This document shows, piece after piece, positions 51,624 through 61,603 of a DNA stretch of 64,000 nt (position 1 is the first letter of the stretch; each line of letters opens with the position of its first letter). The DNA comes from Thermodesulfobacterium sp. Lineage in GTDB: Bacteria > Desulfobacterota > Thermodesulfobacteria > Thermodesulfobacteriales > Thermodesulfobacteriaceae. The stretch covers positions 62,001 through 126,000 of the forward strand of contig JACDNX010000004.1 in assembly GCA_017656385.1 (NCBI GenBank), read 5' to 3'. The position numbers and the translations under genes were made by a program. A model generated the notes under the pieces. That model was not told where the DNA came from and did no database searches. It saw nothing but the letters and a program-made list of their open reading frames with translations.

Positions 51624-52872
51624 TTATTTTTTCTATCTCTACCCAAAAAATTTTTCTTCCTTTTATTCTTTTCACGGTAAATTTAAAGCCTTCGTATTCT
51701 ACACTGTCTCCTTCCTTAGGTATTTCTTTAAAAAGAGCCAAAAGAAATCCACTAAGTGTTTTTATATCCTGAAATTCTTCTTCTAATATCTCTATCCCAA
51801 GTAAAACTTTAAGTTCCTCTAAAAGAACCTTTCCATTTACCAACCATTTACGGTCTTCTATTTTCTGAATAGGTTCAAGCTTTGTCTCTTTTTCTTCATA
51901 AATTTCTCCAAAAAGTTCTTCAAGCACATCTTCAAGAGTGACAAGACCTTTTAAAATGCCGTATTCATCTATCACCAGAGCTATTTTTATTTGGGCTTTC
52001 TGAAATTCAAAAAGCAAATCCCTAACCCTAAAGGTCTCAGGAATGAAATAGGGAGGTCTTACATAATCAGAAAGCCTTTTTTTGTTTAAAATCTCCGGAG
52101 AAAAATTCTTAATAAGGTCTTTGGCATATAAAATTCCTATAATGTCATCAAGCGTATCTTTGTAAACAGGAAACTTGTTGTAAGGGAGATGTTTTAATTT
52201 TTCAAGAAATTCTACAGTTATTACCTGATCCTTAAACGCCACAATTTCTGAACGAGGAGTAAGAATAGCTGAGACAGGGGTTTTTTCTGAAAGGAATAAA
52301 CCCTGAATAAATTCTTTCTCCTTTTCTGTAATCTTTTTCTGTTTATACGCCTCATCAAGCATATAAAGAATTATTTGTTCAGCCGGAGAAAAAGTGTGAG
52401 GATAAACAGGAGTATAAGGAAATCTCTTTTCCAGAGCAAAATAAATAAGAGTATAAATTTTTCTTATAGGATAAAAAAGCTTGTAAAATAAGTAATTTAA
52501 ATAAAGAAGTTTAGAAATTAGCAAACTTTTTAACTTAAATCCCGCAACTTTTGGAAAAAAATCACCCAACCAGAATCCAATTATTGCAAAAACTACAAAA
52601 GCAATGGTTTTTCCTTCCTGTGAGAACAAGCTGGTAAAACCCTTTGAAATGCAAAAGCTAGCAAAATAATCTGCAATCTCATTACCTGCTATGAGAACAA
52701 TCAAAAGTTCTTCAGGGTTCTTCAGCATCTGGAGATACTTTTCTGAAATACCAGAGCTTCTTAAAGAAACAATTTCTATTCGAGAAAGAGAAAATATCCC
52801 TGCTTCACTTGCAGTAAATATCATAGAAAGAAAAACCAGAAAAGCTGTAATAATAAAATAGGTTTCAATCAT
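51616..52872 (-). CDS. CNNM/CorC-family transporter-like protein, tandem copy
   Basis: 418 residues with DUF21 (1-165), CBS pair (VSAILTPRSEI, VIDEYGILKGLVTLEDVLEELFGE) and CorC_HlyC domain (about 335-415). Only moderately similar to its neighbour, so an old duplication, perhaps forming a heterodimer. Co-transcribed with the two upstream unknown genes. Confidence 0.88.
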   Translation of the reverse strand: MIETYFIITAFLVFLSMIFTASEAGIFSLSRIEIVSLRSSGISEKYLQMLKNPEELLIVLIAGNEIADYFASFCISKGFTSLFSQEGKTIAFVVFAIIGFWLGDFFPKVAGFKLKSLLISKLLYLNYLFYKLFYPIRKIYTLIYFALEKRFPYTPVYPHTFSPAEQIILYMLDEAYKQKKITEKEKEFIQGLFLSEKTPVSAILTPRSEIVAFKDQVITVEFLEKLKHLPYNKFPVYKDTLDDIIGILYAKDLIKNFSPEILNKKRLSDYVRPPYFIPETFRVRDLLFEFQKAQIKIALVIDEYGILKGLVTLEDVLEELFGEIYEEKETKLEPIQKIEDRKWLVNGKVLLEELKVLLGIEILEEEFQDIKTLSGFLLALFKEIPKEGDSVEYEGFKFTVKRIKGRKIFWVEIEKIND

Positions 52873-53727
52873 TTAAAGATTTAGAAAAACTACCCCTGTT
52901 TCTGAAGAAGATTTTGAAAAATTAACCTCAGATATTTCTAACATTTCAAAAATAGAAGTTTTAAATCTGTAAAACTTTATTTCTTCATTAAAAGACTTTT
53001 CCTCTTCAAAAGAAAACTTTTCTTTCCACTCTTCAAGTAAATTTTTATCAGTAATTAAAACATCGCTTAAAGGTAAAACAGAATCCCAATCCAGATATTT
53101 ACCGATTAATTTCCAAGCAAAAATCCTTAAATTAAGATTAGGTAACTCCCTGTTATAAAAAGACATTTGTAATGGTTCTTTAATATTTGCAATTTTTTCA
53201 AAGGTTTCGTCTTCTCCTATTATTTTTTCTTCAAAAATCTGATTATACTTTTTCTCTATTTCTCTAAGTGATTTTTCAACTTCAGAGAGCTTAAAATCAA
53301 GATTTTCAGCCAGACAAAGAAGAATTAGTGCCCTTTTTATTTTAAATGCTTCCTCACTCTTTTCCTTTGCCTTTTTTCTACTAAAAGAGGGGAACATCTC
53401 TTCCAGAGATTCTTCAAGAGTTTCTTTAAACTGACTAAAATATTTAAGATTTTCAGGAGTTCTAAAATTTAAACCCCATTCCTCTATAGCTCTAACTTCC
53501 TTCTCAATCTCTTCCCAGTTTACTTTTATTTCTTTTTTAAGCTCAAGAAAGGTTACAATTTCTTTCCAAGAAAAAGAAAAGTCTTTATAGATAGCTTCCA
53601 TAATTTCTAAAGTTCGAGGAAGTTTTATCACAACAATTTTTGAGACTAAAGGAAAAATTTTAGTAGCCATTTCAGAAGGAATAAAGGTTTGAGGATAAAG
53701 TAACAATTTTGAGGGAAGATTTAACAT
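52873..53727 (-). CDS. unknown cytosolic protein upstream of CNNM pair
   Basis: 284 residues, acidic and mainly helical, with a coiled-coil stretch (about 100-185) and no signal or membrane segment. The start MLNLPSKLLLYPQTFIPS is unusual but fits the frame. I do not recognise the family. It ends 1 nt before the CNNM ATG and starts 2 nt after the next gene, so all four are one operon. Confidence 0.7.
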   Translation of the reverse strand: MLNLPSKLLLYPQTFIPSEMATKIFPLVSKIVVIKLPRTLEIMEAIYKDFSFSWKEIVTFLELKKEIKVNWEEIEKEVRAIEEWGLNFRTPENLKYFSQFKETLEESLEEMFPSFSRKKAKEKSEEAFKIKRALILLCLAENLDFKLSEVEKSLREIEKKYNQIFEEKIIGEDETFEKIANIKEPLQMSFYNRELPNLNLRIFAWKLIGKYLDWDSVLPLSDVLITDKNLLEEWKEKFSFEEEKSFNEEIKFYRFKTSIFEMLEISEVNFSKSSSETGVVFLNL

Positions 53728-53728
53728 T

Positions 53729-54331
53729 TTAGGAGACTATTTTTTTAAAGATATTTTTAAAATACTCCAGCTGTTTCCCGTATTCTTCGTCAAGTTTGCT
53801 TTTTATTTTATTCCATTCTTCTTTAAATTGAGGATGTTCTTCTACAGAAACCTTAACTTCAGTTCCTAACTGGTCAGAAAGAGCTTTCTCTAAAGCCTCA
53901 ACTCCTGTATTAAATCTTTTTACAAGTTCATTATAAATGGCTTCTTTATGAGTATAGTATTCTTTAAGAAGTTTTTCCAGCTGCTGACAAATTTTTGATA
54001 TTTCTGGAATATTTTTAAAAAGGTTTCTCAATCCCTCAAGGGTCTTTTTAATATCCTCCAGCTGATATTCATAACTTGGGAGAACCACATTTCTTAAAAA
54101 TACATCTACCATACCCTGATAAATGATTTTTTTCTGCTGAGGATTTTTGTCTTTCAAAAACTCTTTAACTCTTTCTTCAAAATCAGAAATTTCATTTCTT
54201 AAAAATTTGGCTACAAGCCTTTGAGCTTCTTCTTTTAGTTTAAAAGCCTCCAGTTCTTCCTTAGAAGCTTTACCAATTTTTTCTGCCTTCTCAAGAGCTA
54301 TTTCCAAGGCACTTTTTATTTCATCAGGCAT
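53729..54331 (-). CDS. conserved coiled-coil protein, unknown function
   Basis: 200 residues, almost wholly helical and charged. The opening EIKSALEIALEKAEKI resembles a family found widely in delta-like bacteria (DUF6657-like), whose function is unknown. No membrane segment. First gene of the operon with the unknown 284-residue protein and the two CNNM genes. Confidence 0.75.
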   Translation of the reverse strand: MPDEIKSALEIALEKAEKIGKASKEELEAFKLKEEAQRLVAKFLRNEISDFEERVKEFLKDKNPQQKKIIYQGMVDVFLRNVVLPSYEYQLEDIKKTLEGLRNLFKNIPEISKICQQLEKLLKEYYTHKEAIYNELVKRFNTGVEALEKALSDQLGTEVKVSVEEHPQFKEEWNKIKSKLDEEYGKQLEYFKNIFKKIVS

Positions 54332-54423
54332 TAATTTTTACCTCCCGATATTTATTTTTAAAAATTAACATCTTTCTTTGTTTTCTTCAAGGGGGATTGA
54401 GAAATCAAAGTTTATAAGCATAC

Positions 54424-54452
54424 TTGTGAATTTGGATTATGAAGTTTATAAT
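54424..54452 (+). promoter_or_regulatory. promoter for the UvrD-type helicase
   Basis: TTGTGA (54424-54429), 17-nt spacer, TATAAT (54447-54452). Predicted start lies within 1-3 nt of the ATG at 54461, so the mRNA would be almost leaderless. Confidence 0.75.
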
Positions 54453-54460
54453 TTAATAAT

Positions 54461-56563
54461 ATGAAAAATTTGGAATTTCTGAAGGAACTAAATTCAGCCC
54501 AAGCTGAAGCTGTAAAAACCGTATTCGGATCTCTTCTGGTAATAGCAGGAGCAGGTTCTGGAAAAACAAGAACCATTACCTGCAGAATGGCTTATCTTGT
54601 AGCTCAGGGAGTTCCACCTGAGAAGATACTCCTTCTTACCTTTACTCGTAAAGCTTCAAAAGAAATGATTGAAAGAGCAGGAAGTCTTTTAAAAATGGAC
54701 TGTGACAGAATTATGGGGGGGACTTTTCACTCACTATGTCAATATATGCTAAGATTTTATGGATATCTACTTGGATACAAACCCAATTTTACTATTCTTG
54801 ATAGAGGCGATACTGAAGACTTAATAAACTTACTCAGGAACAGCCTGGGACTGGCTGAAAGAAAAAGAAGATTCCCCAGGAAAGATACCTTAGCCAATAT
54901 TTACAGTAAAATGATAAATCAGCAAAAAGGGCTTGAAGAAATTCTTACTTCTGAGTATCCACAATTTCTTGATCACTATCACGAAATAGAAAACCTTTTT
55001 GTAGAGTATGTTAATTACAAAAGAGAACATCAGTTAATGGATTATGATGATCTTTTACTAAACTGGCTTGAAATTTTAAAAAATTTTCCACAGGTAAGAA
55101 AAGAAGTGGGAGAAAGATTTGAATTTATTATGGTTGATGAGTATCAGGATACCAATATTCTTCAGGGAGAAATTATAAAATACATGGGTGAGATACATAA
55201 AAATGTTATGGTAGTAGGAGACGATTCTCAAAGTATATACGGTTTCAGAGGGGCTAACTACAAAAATATTTTTGAATTTCCCAAACTTTTTCCTGATACA
55301 AAAATTATCAAACTGGAACAAAATTATAGAAGCACCCAGCAGATTCTTGATCTTGCCAATGCAATTATTTCAAACTCAAAAATAAAATACACTAAAAATC
55401 TTTTCACCCTCAAAAAAGAGGGCAAAAAACCTGTGTTGTTTAAGGCTAAGGACGAAACAGAATCCAGCAAGTTTGTGGCAGACAGAATATTAGAATTGAG
55501 AGAAAAAGGGATAAAACTTTCTCAAATAGCTGTGCTTTTTAGATCTGCTTATCATTCCTTTGACCTTGAAGTTGAATTAACCAAAAGAGGCATACCCTTT
55601 GTAAAATACGGTGGATTAAAACTCTTAGAATCTGCTCACATGAAGGATTTTGTATCTTTTTTAAAAGTCATAAGTAATCCCGAAGATTTTCTTTCTTGGC
55701 ACAGGGTTTTGTTGTTATTAGAAGGTATAGGGCCAAAAAGCACCGAAAAAATTATCAATCATTTAAAACAAAACTCTTCAAATATACCTCATACACTTGA
55801 AAAGCTGACCTTTCAGTTTCCTTTAAAAGAATTTAAAGAATTGGTAGTTTTTTTAAATGAAATGTGGAAAAATAAAATTTCACCTTCAGAAACTCTTCTA
55901 AATGTGTGGAATTTTTATAAACCTGTATTTGAAAGGGTTTACTATGAAGATTATTTTAAACGAGAAAAAGATATAGAAGGTCTTATAGCTCTTTCAGAAA
56001 AATATAAAACTTTGGAAGAATTTTTAACTGATTTGGTATTGGAGCCTCTGGAAATTTCGGATGTAGAAAAGCCTGTTAAGGATGAGGATTTTCTCGTTCT
56101 TTCAACTGTGCATTCTGCTAAAGGGTTAGAATGGCATACTGTATTTATTATTTCCCTTATAGAAGGTAGATTCCCTTCTATTTACAGCATGAATAATGAA
56201 GAAGAACTTGAAGAGGAAAGAAGACTTTTTTATGTAGCAGTTACCAGAGCAAGGGAAAACCTTTTTCTTATTGCTCCTATGACAGTTTATATACCTGGTG
56301 AAGGAAAAACTCTGGCTAAACTGTCCCGTTTTGTAAAAGAAGTTCCTCCATCTCTACTGGACTATTATAAAGAAAAAATTGAAAATATACCGTCAGATAA
56401 CGGTAAAAAGTTTAAGGTAGGAGATATGGTAAAGCATCCCCATTTTGGGGTAGGAGAAGTTGTAGAAATATTAAGCTCAGAAAAAATTAAAGTCTTTTTT
56501 GAGGAAAAAGGATCCACCCTTCTACACCTTAAATATACAAATCTGGAAAAACTTATAACCTAA
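54461..56563 (+). CDS. UvrD/PcrA-type superfamily 1 DNA helicase
   Basis: 700 residues. Motif I AGAGSGKTRT, motif II VDEYQDTN, motif III VGDDSQSIYGFRGA, motif IV QNYRSTQ, motif V VHSAKGLEW and motif VI FYVAVTRAREN. A C-terminal Tudor-like domain (DMVKHPHFGVGEVVEI) matches PcrA/UvrD proteins that bind RNA polymerase. 3'-5' unwinding in repair and replication restart. Its neighbour mfd points to transcription-linked repair. Confidence 0.95.
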   Translation: MKNLEFLKELNSAQAEAVKTVFGSLLVIAGAGSGKTRTITCRMAYLVAQGVPPEKILLLTFTRKASKEMIERAGSLLKMDCDRIMGGTFHSLCQYMLRFYGYLLGYKPNFTILDRGDTEDLINLLRNSLGLAERKRRFPRKDTLANIYSKMINQQKGLEEILTSEYPQFLDHYHEIENLFVEYVNYKREHQLMDYDDLLLNWLEILKNFPQVRKEVGERFEFIMVDEYQDTNILQGEIIKYMGEIHKNVMVVGDDSQSIYGFRGANYKNIFEFPKLFPDTKIIKLEQNYRSTQQILDLANAIISNSKIKYTKNLFTLKKEGKKPVLFKAKDETESSKFVADRILELREKGIKLSQIAVLFRSAYHSFDLEVELTKRGIPFVKYGGLKLLESAHMKDFVSFLKVISNPEDFLSWHRVLLLLEGIGPKSTEKIINHLKQNSSNIPHTLEKLTFQFPLKEFKELVVFLNEMWKNKISPSETLLNVWNFYKPVFERVYYEDYFKREKDIEGLIALSEKYKTLEEFLTDLVLEPLEISDVEKPVKDEDFLVLSTVHSAKGLEWHTVFIISLIEGRFPSIYSMNNEEELEEERRLFYVAVTRARENLFLIAPMTVYIPGEGKTLAKLSRFVKEVPPSLLDYYKEKIENIPSDNGKKFKVGDMVKHPHFGVGEVVEILSSEKIKVFFEEKGSTLLHLKYTNLEKLIT

Positions 56564-56573
56564 GGGAAATGTT

Positions 56574-57404
56574 ATGGATAAAATAAATCTTTCAAATAAA
56601 CTAAAAATTTCTGTTTTGACCAGAAATGTTCAATTAAGCTCTCTCAAGTATCTCCCTCAGCCTTTAAAAATTGACTTAAATAAAACCTTGGAAAAGGCAT
56701 TAATTTTTTATCGACAAAACTTTTTAAAAGGCACATTAAAAATTTTAAATGACCAAGAAATCTTGCTTTTAAAATCTTCAAAAGACCCAAATTTTTCAGA
56801 AGGAGAGTTGCTTATTATCATTATTCCTCAAAATGAAATAAGATATGTTTTTCAAACATTAGTAAAAGAAGTTACACAGGAAGGATATATACTGAAAATT
56901 TTGAATCCAAGATATGATAAAAGGTTAATTTTAAAAAATCCTATTCCTGTATTTGCTTCTTATATTTCCCACAATTTATTTCTGAATTTTTTACAGAAAA
57001 ATTATTTTTTAATAAGAAATTCCAACTTTTCTTTAGAAAATGCCTCTGAATTAAAAGATCTGCAATTTTATGATCTTATTTTTAATGAAAACAATCACAT
57101 CGATGATGAATTTAAAAAAGCTATAAATACTTCTCAAATTCAAGGCAAAATTGTAGATATAAGCAGTGGCGGATTATGTATAAAAATATCCACTGCTCTA
57201 AATATTCCAGAAAATACCCATTTGATATACACAAAATTTGAGATATCCACTAAAAATAAAAGCATTAAATTCGGTCTTCTTTGCCATCTAAAAAATCATC
57301 GTTTAGAAGGACAAAACACATTTATGCATCTTGCTTTTTTAATACCTTTTAAACCTGAAGTGTGGCATAAAATAGAGGAAATACTGAAACCCTTAGTGAA
57401 GTAA
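56574..57404 (+). CDS. PilZ-domain c-di-GMP receptor with YcgR-like N-terminus
   Basis: 276 residues. N-terminal beta domain (about 25-115) like YcgR/flagellar brake proteins. PilZ signature RxxxR is present as RYDKR (residues 118-122) and DxSxxG as DISSGG near 200. About 75 residues separate the two, more than usual, so a loop has been inserted. It would bind c-di-GMP and could slow the flagellar motor. It follows uvrD by 10 nt and overlaps mfd by 12 bp at its end. Confidence 0.8.
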   Translation: MDKINLSNKLKISVLTRNVQLSSLKYLPQPLKIDLNKTLEKALIFYRQNFLKGTLKILNDQEILLLKSSKDPNFSEGELLIIIIPQNEIRYVFQTLVKEVTQEGYILKILNPRYDKRLILKNPIPVFASYISHNLFLNFLQKNYFLIRNSNFSLENASELKDLQFYDLIFNENNHIDDEFKKAINTSQIQGKIVDISSGGLCIKISTALNIPENTHLIYTKFEISTKNKSIKFGLLCHLKNHRLEGQNTFMHLAFLIPFKPEVWHKIEEILKPLVK

Positions 57405-60400
57405 TGCTTTGCACAACTCTAAAGCGAAATTCAAGGAATTCTCTTTACTTTTAACAATAATTTTTGTTAAGTTTTTGTCTCTTTTAAAATTGTAAATACT
57501 TTTTAGACTTCTCAACACTTTTTTAAACCGAGAAAGATCTTCCTGGTTTTTTGTAAGGATAATAAGACTACTGCCTTTTTCCTCAATCAAAGGAATTTTG
57601 AGTCTTCTCATATAAAGTTTTAAAAGAAAAATCTTAATCAAATTTTCAAAGGGATCGGGAAGTTTTCCGTATTTGTCATTTACTAACTCGTAGAATTCTT
57701 TAAGCTCTTCTTCGGTTTTAATAAGAACAAGTTCTCTGTAAAGGCTCAATCTTTCTTCTGGTTGAGGAATATAGCTTGTGGGAATGTAAGCTGAAACTTT
57801 TATATTAACCTCTGGCTCCCAATCCTCAATTTCTTCGCCTTTAAGAGCTTTAATTGTATTCTCAAGAAGTTCCAGATAAAGTTCATATCCTACAGTATTA
57901 ATATGACCTGACTGACGAACTCCGAGCAATTCCCCGGCTCCACGAATTTTTAAATCACTCAAAGCCAATCTAAATCCTGAACCAAGTTCTGTAAACTGAA
58001 GCAATGCTTTTAGTCTTTTTTGAGCTTCCTCTGTTAACCCCTTTAATGTGGGAACTAAAAGGTAGGCATAAGCAAGTTCTTCTGATCTTCCCACCCTTCC
58101 TCTTAATTGATAAATATCTGCAAGACCAAACATATCAGCTCTATTTATTATTATGGTATTAGCAGAAGGGATATCTATCCCGCTTCCTATTATGGGTGTG
58201 CAAACAAGCACATCCACATCTTTATTTAAAAACTTATACAAGTTTCTTTCTATAAGTTCAGCTGGCATCTGCCCGTGAATAATTTCTATTTTTGCCTGTG
58301 GAACAAGTTTGTTTAAATACCTTGCTAAAGAGCTTAAACCTTGAATTCTCGGATTAACAAAAAATACCTGCCCTCCCCTTTCCAATTCTTTTTCTATAGC
58401 ACTTTTAATAATTTGAGGCTCAAATTTAGCTAAAACCGTTTTTATAGGCTTTCTTCCAGGGGGTGGAGTCTCAATCACAGAAAGGTCAAATATATTGAGT
58501 AAACTCAACTGAAGACTTCTTGGAATTGGGGTAGCAGAGAGAGAAAGAACCTTTACGCTTTTTTTTAGCTGTTTAATTTTTTCCTTCTGCTTAACACCAA
58601 ATTTGTGCTCCTCATCTATAACAAGCAGCCCCAAATCTTTAAAAACAACATCTGAAGAAAGCAATCTATGGGTTCCCACAACTACTTTTATATCTCCTTC
58701 TGCAAGTTTCTCCAAAGTTTCTCTTTGTTCTTTTTTAGACCTTAACCTTGAAAGAACCCCTACTTTTATATTAAAAGGCTCTAAACGAGCTTTAAAGTTT
58801 CTATAATGTTGTTCTGCTAAAATAGTTGTAGGAACTAAAAAAGCCACCTGTTTCCCTGAATATGCTACGAGAAATATAGCTCTCAAAGCTACTTCTGTTT
58901 TTCCAAAACCAACATCACCTACTAAAAGCCTTTCCATAGGTTTTTCATCGCAAAGATCTTTTATTATTTCTTCTATAGCTATCTGCTGATCAGGAGTTTC
59001 TTCATAAGGGAAAGTGGAAGAAAACTCTTCATAGGCAAGTACAGGAAATTTTAAAGCATAACTTTTTAATGTTTTTCTCTCAGCATAAAGAGCAAGCAAC
59101 TCCTGAACAACTTCTTTCAATTCCTGCTCTATCTTTTTCTTGCGATTAATAAAGGATTTCTTGCCAAGTTTGTCAAGTTTGGGCTCTTTTTCACTAACTC
59201 CTACATAAGGATAAAGTTCATTTAAACGACTAACAGGTAAATAAAGCTTATCATTCCCTTCATATTCAATCTGTAAAAATTCCCCTTCTACTCCATTAAC
59301 TTTTAAAAAAGTCAATCCTAAATATTTTCCTATTCCATGATATTTATGAACAACAAAATCTCCTGGTTTTAAATCTTCAAATTTTCTAAAATGGCTTTTT
59401 ACTCTCTTAAGAGCTGTTTGAGCAATTTCCTTTTTTAAGGAAACCTTTCCAAAAAGCTCATATTCTGAAGTAATCCACAGAGACCATTGGGGTAAATAAA
59501 ATCCTTCTTTTAATGTTCCTTCTTTAATCTCCAGATTTTTAAAATCATTCACTCCTCTGAATTTAAGTCCTTCCTGAACTGTTTTTCTGGTTTTTTCATC
59601 AAAAACTACAAAAATAACTTTTTCTCCATCTTCCAGAGATTTTTTAAGAAGTTTAAAAGCCTGATCTATTTTATTGATCCCCTGAATATCTCCTACATTT
59701 TTTTTAGAAAGAAAAAATTTAAGTCCTTCCTCTCCACTTTCAAAGGGTATTTCCCTTGCTATTATTTTTCTCCAATTTTTTACAAAATCATAAAATCCCT
59801 CTACAGGAAGGTATAAAAATGACTCATCAAAAAAAAGTCTTTTCTTTTCTCTTTCTTTTAAAGCATTTAAGTAGATTTTATCCCAGAATTTTTCTGCATT
59901 CTTTTTTATCAAATCGGGCTCGTAGAGAATTATCAAGATTTCCTTATTCTTTACATTTTCCCATATCGGATTTAACCTTTCATAAAAGATGGGAAACAGA
60001 AATTCTTTTTTTTCAAAAACATATCTATTTTCTATTTGATTAAGAATTTCAGTAAAAAGAGTATCTGGAATTTTGCCTTTGAATTTAAAAAGATTTTTGT
60101 AAATAGCTTCCATATTTTCATGGAAAAATATTTCTCTGCTGGGTAATACTGCAAGCTCTTCAAGATAAGAAAAACTTTTTTGAGTTGTTGGGTCAAACAA
60201 TTTCAACCTTGTTATTTCATTTCCGAAAAATTCAATTCTTACAGGAAAATCATAATTAGGAGACCAGAGATCTATAACTCCTCCCTTTACACTAAAAGAT
60301 CCTTTTTCTCTTACCGTTCCTACTCTCTCATATCCCAGATCCAAAAGTTTTTTTAAGAAGTTTTCTCTATTGATTTTTTCTCCAGGAATTACATAGTAAT

Positions 60401-60791
60401 AAGCTTTTTTTATATCTTCTCTTGATATAGTTTTTCTTAAAAAAGCTTCTATTCCCCCAGCTAAAATCTTAATCTGAGGAAGTTCCCAGAGAATTTTTAT
60501 TCTTCTCAATTCTTCCTCAGGGATAGTATAGACTTCTGAAAAAGGTGGAACATCTGATGCTGGATAAAGTTCTGCTTTTTCTGAAGCGAAAATATTCAAG
60601 GCTGAAACAAATTCAACAGCCTGCTTTTCTTCAGGAAAAACAGCTAAAATGAACACATCCTTAAAAAACTTTAGCTGAAAAGATAAAAAGTAAGCAAGAA
60701 AAGAAGAATTTATCCCTGAAATAAAAAATTGTTTTTTATAATCTTTATTTTTTAAAAAGTTTTCAAAATTATGAAATTTAAACATTATCAC
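57393..60791 (-). CDS. mfd: Mfd transcription-repair coupling factor
   Basis: 1132 residues, full length: UvrB-like N-terminal domain (about 1-330), RNA polymerase-interacting domain (about 470-560, GDFVVHKYHGIGKY), helicase lobes (GDVGFGKTEVALRA, VVGTHRLLSSDV, DEEHKFGVKQKE, GRVGRSEE) and a TRCF C-terminal domain. It removes stalled RNA polymerase and recruits excision repair. Confidence 0.97.
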   Translation of the reverse strand: MIMFKFHNFENFLKNKDYKKQFFISGINSSFLAYFLSFQLKFFKDVFILAVFPEEKQAVEFVSALNIFASEKAELYPASDVPPFSEVYTIPEEELRRIKILWELPQIKILAGGIEAFLRKTISREDIKKAYYYVIPGEKINRENFLKKLLDLGYERVGTVREKGSFSVKGGVIDLWSPNYDFPVRIEFFGNEITRLKLFDPTTQKSFSYLEELAVLPSREIFFHENMEAIYKNLFKFKGKIPDTLFTEILNQIENRYVFEKKEFLFPIFYERLNPIWENVKNKEILIILYEPDLIKKNAEKFWDKIYLNALKEREKKRLFFDESFLYLPVEGFYDFVKNWRKIIAREIPFESGEEGLKFFLSKKNVGDIQGINKIDQAFKLLKKSLEDGEKVIFVVFDEKTRKTVQEGLKFRGVNDFKNLEIKEGTLKEGFYLPQWSLWITSEYELFGKVSLKKEIAQTALKRVKSHFRKFEDLKPGDFVVHKYHGIGKYLGLTFLKVNGVEGEFLQIEYEGNDKLYLPVSRLNELYPYVGVSEKEPKLDKLGKKSFINRKKKIEQELKEVVQELLALYAERKTLKSYALKFPVLAYEEFSSTFPYEETPDQQIAIEEIIKDLCDEKPMERLLVGDVGFGKTEVALRAIFLVAYSGKQVAFLVPTTILAEQHYRNFKARLEPFNIKVGVLSRLRSKKEQRETLEKLAEGDIKVVVGTHRLLSSDVVFKDLGLLVIDEEHKFGVKQKEKIKQLKKSVKVLSLSATPIPRSLQLSLLNIFDLSVIETPPPGRKPIKTVLAKFEPQIIKSAIEKELERGGQVFFVNPRIQGLSSLARYLNKLVPQAKIEIIHGQMPAELIERNLYKFLNKDVDVLVCTPIIGSGIDIPSANTIIINRADMFGLADIYQLRGRVGRSEELAYAYLLVPTLKGLTEEAQKRLKALLQFTELGSGFRLALSDLKIRGAGELLGVRQSGHINTVGYELYLELLENTIKALKGEEIEDWEPEVNIKVSAYIPTSYIPQPEERLSLYRELVLIKTEEELKEFYELVNDKYGKLPDPFENLIKIFLLKLYMRRLKIPLIEEKGSSLIILTKNQEDLSRFKKVLRSLKSIYNFKRDKNLTKIIVKSKENSLNFALELCKALLH

Positions 60792-60843
60792 TTCTTATTC
60801 TTTTTAAAGTATGAATTTTCAACTTTTCAATTTTATATATTAA

Positions 60844-60871
60844 ATTTTAGGTTATTCTCTAACTTTTTCAA
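60844..60871 (-). promoter_or_regulatory. promoter for mfd
   Basis: Minus strand TTGAAA (60871-60866), 16-nt spacer, TAAAAT (60849-60844), about 53 nt before the mfd ATG. Confidence 0.6.
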
Positions 60872-60899
60872 TAATTCACTTAAAGAAGCAATAATCATC

Positions 60900-60927
60900 T
60901 TGACAAAATCTAAATATAAGCTATTTT
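60900..60927 (+). promoter_or_regulatory. promoter for rplU-rpmA
   Basis: TTGACA (60900-60905), 16-nt spacer, TATTTT (60922-60927), 33 nt before the rplU start. Back-to-back with the mfd promoter. Confidence 0.7.
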
Positions 60928-60959
60928 AAGGATTGAAATTTTTTAGAGGAGGTTTCTTG

Positions 60960-61271
60960 GTGCTTGCTGTAATAAAAACAGGAGGAAAGCAATATATTAT
61001 AAAACCTGGTGATCGTTTAAAGGTAGAGAAGATTGAGGGAGAAGTAGGAGATGTTATTGAAATTAATGAGGTCTTATTAGTAAAAAAAGACGAAGATATT
61101 AAAATTGGCAAGCCTTTGGTTGAAGGTGCCAAAGTTAAAGCTTCCATTGTTGAACAGGGAAAAGGTCCCAAGATTATTGTTTTCAAGAAAAAGGCTAAAA
61201 AAGGATATAAAAGAAAAAAAGGACATAGACAGCTTTATACTACTATAGAAATTAAAGAAATCCTTATATAG
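60960..61271 (+). CDS. rplU: 50S ribosomal protein L21
   Basis: 103 residues starting at the GTG at 60960, with GAGGAGG 8 nt upstream; this gives the family N-terminus LAVIKTGGKQY, and a longer frame start at 60933 would add residues unlike any L21. Contains the KAKKGYKRKKGHRQ rRNA-binding tail. Operon with L27. Confidence 0.97.
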   Translation: MLAVIKTGGKQYIIKPGDRLKVEKIEGEVGDVIEINEVLLVKKDEDIKIGKPLVEGAKVKASIVEQGKGPKIIVFKKKAKKGYKRKKGHRQLYTTIEIKEILI

Positions 61272-61290
61272 GATAAGGAGGGAAAAGTAA

Positions 61291-61542
61291 ATGGCTCATA
61301 AAAAATCAGGTGGTGCCTCAAGAAATGGAAGGGATTCTCATTCCAAGCGTTTGGGTGTAAAAAGATTTGGTGGACAGTATGTTAAACCTGGAGAGATTAT
61401 CGTTAGACAAAGAGGTACTAAAATTCGTCCTGGTTTTAATGTGGGATTAGCAAAAGACTATACTATCTTTTCAAAAATTGAAGGTATAGTAAAGTTTGAA
61501 ACAAAAAAAGGAAAAAAAGTAGTAAGTGTCTATCCAGTTTAA
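61291..61542 (+). CDS. rpmA: 50S ribosomal protein L27
   Basis: 83 residues, start [16 protein letters not shown]. There is no N-terminal extension to be processed. Standard partner of L21, 19 nt downstream. Confidence 0.98.
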   Translation: MAHKKSGGASRNGRDSHSKRLGVKRFGGQYVKPGEIIVRQRGTKIRPGFNVGLAKDYTIFSKIEGIVKFETKKGKKVVSVYPV

Positions 61543-61603
61543 TTGTGTATAAATAGCTCAAATTTTTCTTGTCTTTTCTTTAATTTTTGTTAAAATAATT
61601 TAT

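Noticed and set aside
54714-54721. Second poly-G run, inside the UvrD-type gene
   Set aside because: It simply encodes a Gly-Gly in the helicase (MGGTF) and the frame is intact; no sign of regulation.
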